From: Xylaria sp. FL1777
Lineage: Eukaryota; Ascomycota; Sordariomycetes; Xylariales; Xylariaceae
NCBI GenBank assembly: GCA_022578965.1
Contig: MU400554.1
Location: 248,001 to 312,000, forward strand
Direction: 5' to 3'
Length of the DNA: 64,000 nucleotides
The position numbers were made by a program, and so were the translations under genes. This document shows, piece by piece, positions 61,994 to 64,000 of this stretch; positions within the stretch are counted from its first letter, which is position 1; every line of letters begins with the position of its first letter. Under the pieces are notes generated by a model, which worked only from the letters and a program-made list of their open reading frames with translations, was not told where the DNA came from and made no database searches.

Positions 61994-63388
61994 CTAATTC
62001 ACCAGTCCTCCAAAGAAATTCTGTATGTCTTCACTCCAGAGTTCTGGCTCAGTCACGGCCGGGAAATGACCACCGTGTTCATGTGTAGACAGGAAAGTCA
62101 GGTTGACGATACGCTCTATCCACGTACGAGGCTACGGAGTTCTGTAAGTGTTTGCCGGGTAGAGTAATGAAAGGGGTCTCACAGTTAATTCGGCGTTTGC
62201 CAATGTCTTGAGTGGGCCATTAGAAAACCCCCATGTGCTGGCGCCGGTCGGAACGTTAACGTATGTTATCTTCGTATAGTCCTATCGTTGTCAAAGAAAA
62301 TGCTGTTAGTGATGCCATAAGACCGGTTATGGTGAGTGTATTGTTGGCACCCTTACCAACCATTCTTTGTATCCCCGTACATTTCCTGTTGCGCCTTGAA
62401 TCGATAGCAACAGTGTATTAGTGATAAGATCATCGAAGCTGTACTCATATCCATCGTTAATCCAGTACACAAGATGCCAAATCCAGCCCGCAAAGCCCAC
62501 TGGAGTATCAGACATGGCTTGCCCTATTGCCAGGGGAGTTTGTATATGTGCTTGTGAGTAGCTAAAATGATTGTTAAGAATGTCTTCGATTGAATCAATG
62601 TACAGTGTCTCTTCCTCTGTAGTCTGATTCTGTGCCCGTCGTTCAAGGTCGGTGGAATTCGGTACGATGAACCAGAAGTCGGAAAAAAGACCAATGACAT
62701 TATCAGGCGTTTGCTGAGCCATGGCGATGCCAATAAACCAACCCAAGTCATTACAGGCGACGCCATACTCGTCATATCCAAGTCGATGCATGAGTTCATC
62801 CAAGGCGGCTCCCATCTCAGGGGCGTCCAAGCCGGAGTAAGTGGGGGCTGGGCTGAACCCAAAGCCTGGTAGATCTGGTGCCACGATGTGGAAAGCTTGG
62901 GTGCTTGAGTTGATTGGCGACCGCAGCGGACCGATGACCTTGGACCATTCTAGATGGGTAGATGGCCACCCATGGAGGAGCAACAGTGGAATCGCGTCTT
63001 GAGCATCGGAACGTTCGTGAACAAAATGTAACGGGACAGCATGTTCGTAATCGCCTGCACTAGGGATAGTAATCGCAAAGTGGGAAAAATTCCCGTTGAT
63101 CTCATCTTGTGTTTTGTTCCAGTTGTACTCCTTACTCCAGTACTTAGCAACGGCGGTCATATTTGCTCGAGGCGGGCCTTCCAGCCACCCTGCATTGCTG
63201 ATAGCTCCATCTAAGAGGTCAACGGACGGTCGATAAAGGCTCGCTTTCAAACGAGTTTCTTCAATAAACACTGGGTCGACTGAAGCTTGAAACGGAACGG
63301 GCGTAGCTGAGTTGTAAGGAAAAGCAAAGTTTAAGTTGTTGGCGTCGGCTAGGGACGCCAACAAGGTCAAAAGAGCGCCTCTCCTCAT
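61994..63388 (-). CDS. Secreted epoxide-hydrolase-like alpha/beta hydrolase
   Basis: Three exons, 63388-62357, 62281-62183 and 62131-61994, give 422 residues. The ATG at 63388 gives MRRGALLTLLASLADA, a clear signal peptide; an earlier ATG at 63418 would add ten residues. The N-terminal part matches the epoxide hydrolase N-domain (PYNSATPVPFQASV, LKASLYRPSVD). The oxyanion motif HGWPSTHLEW lies near residues 138-147, DLPGFGFSPAP follows, and the nucleophile Asp is in CNDLGW where the family has GGDWG-like text. The exon 2-3 join gives LTPRTWIERIVNLTF, then EHGGHFPAVTEPELW, which supplies the catalytic His. All parts of the triad can be found. Epoxide hydrolases open epoxides to diols; the substrate is unknown. 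The last exon ends next to a MITE-like element. Confidence 0.88.
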
Positions 63389-64000
63389 CTTTCCAAAATG
63401 AATTATGGTCTGTAACATTACCCAACAATATTAAACAATAAAATATAGTTATACAAAACTAAGTTTCTTCACCCAACAGAACACATCGTTCCAATATATA
63501 ATGTTCAGTATTAATAATGCTCATCAGCATTGGATGGCAGATCTGTACACGATGGGGTCATCCAACCTAATTAATAATCAAGAGGTGGAAAGAAAGATTA
63601 CAAACATCTCACGATTTATTCTCAAGACCAACCTGTGTCGCCAATTTGTCAGCATGTCGTGTATGATCTGATTTCCAAGGTAATTCCCGGTTCCAGTAGA
63701 ATTAACGATACTAATCACCATTTTACAAGGGGGTTACACGCCGAGGAAGTGGTTAAAGCGCCACGCCCTTCGGAACCTCTCAAAACATAACACAACCTCT
63801 TGCCCCACCTACGCCTATAAGATAGGTAATGTGTATTGCGTCATGGAAGAAGGTATTTTGCAGTACGCTGTCATAAAACGGAAAGTTAGGAAAGTTAGCG
63901 GGAGCTTCTAACGTGTTGCTAGGGTAGCAGTCGATGGTAATGGCTAATAGGCAGCTGATGACAAGGCTAGTAAAGATTCAATTCTCCGGTTCTCTACGGA
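63389..64000. other. Upstream flank of the epoxide-hydrolase-like gene
   Basis: About 600 bp with no supported gene up to the window end. It is AT-rich in the first 150 bp and should contain the promoter of the minus-strand hydrolase gene. Nothing else distinctive was seen. Confidence 0.55.

Noticed and set aside
62327..63418. Reading the epoxide hydrolase as truncated at 62327
   Set aside because: Two further exons at 62281-62183 and 62131-61994 supply the missing C terminus, including the catalytic His region.
1..64000. tRNA, rRNA and CRISPR features
   Set aside because: Reading for GGTTCRANNCY B-boxes with a paired acceptor stem and for regularly spaced repeats gave nothing convincing. 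A tRNAscan-SE run would settle the tRNA part.

Overview
The window is nuclear DNA of a filamentous ascomycete (Pezizomycotina, probably Sordariomycetes; the class is an inference). The grounds are short introns of about 40-125 nt with GT..AG ends and CTGAC/CTAAC-like branch sites, CT-rich leaders before start codons, a Neurospora RAS-2-type GTPase, fungal families (DUF3405, hydrolase/NACHT/ankyrin, an Opy2-like tail), and long gene-poor spacers full of TAGG/CCTA, TACCTAGGTA and ATACTGCGTA-type motifs. I found no convincing tRNA, rRNA or CRISPR array. Exon structures were joined by hand from splice signals and reading frame.

Layout. 0-0.8 kb: C-terminal end of a Ser-rich, Opy2-like membrane anchor that enters from the left. 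3.0-4.9 kb: a wrecked copy of cytoplasmic threonyl-tRNA synthetase. 8.2-9.3 kb: a type II haloacid-dehalogenase-like hydrolase in 4 exons. 9.4-14.4 kb: repeat-rich spacer with an exact 88-bp direct repeat. 14.4-15.3 kb: ras-2-like GTPase. 15.3-23.8 kb: gene desert, AT-rich in its last kilobase. 23.8-24.7 kb: aminoglycoside-phosphotransferase-fold kinase (minus). 25.7-31.9 kb: one ten-exon minus-strand gene for a predicted 1818-residue NLR-like protein, with hydrolase-like, NACHT-like, about 24 ankyrin and ZZ-finger regions. 33.4-35.6 kb: DUF3405 type II membrane protein (minus). 41.2-43.5 kb: two-LIM-domain protein (minus). 48.2-49.9 kb: inositol-3-phosphate synthase. 50.6-54.3 kb: nine-exon fungal multi-span membrane protein (minus). 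56.2-57.9 kb: aldo/keto reductase fused to a RidA/YjgF domain. 58.2-60.5 kb: PIF1-like helicase. 61.5-62.0 kb: MITE-like element with terminal inverted repeats of about 160-170 bp. 62.0-63.4 kb: secreted epoxide-hydrolase-like enzyme (minus).

The housekeeping genes (ras-2, ino1, LIM, DUF3405) are spread out and do not look co-regulated. Two stretches look accessory: about 22.5-32 kb (AT-rich DNA, kinase-fold gene, NLR-like gene) and about 55-64 kb (AKR-RidA fusion, PIF1-like helicase, MITE, epoxide hydrolase). The most striking item is the NLR-like protein. Its reading frame is intact over ten exons, yet the lipase/esterase nucleophile motif and the NACHT P-loop both look replaced, which suggests a pseudoenzyme sensor or scaffold.
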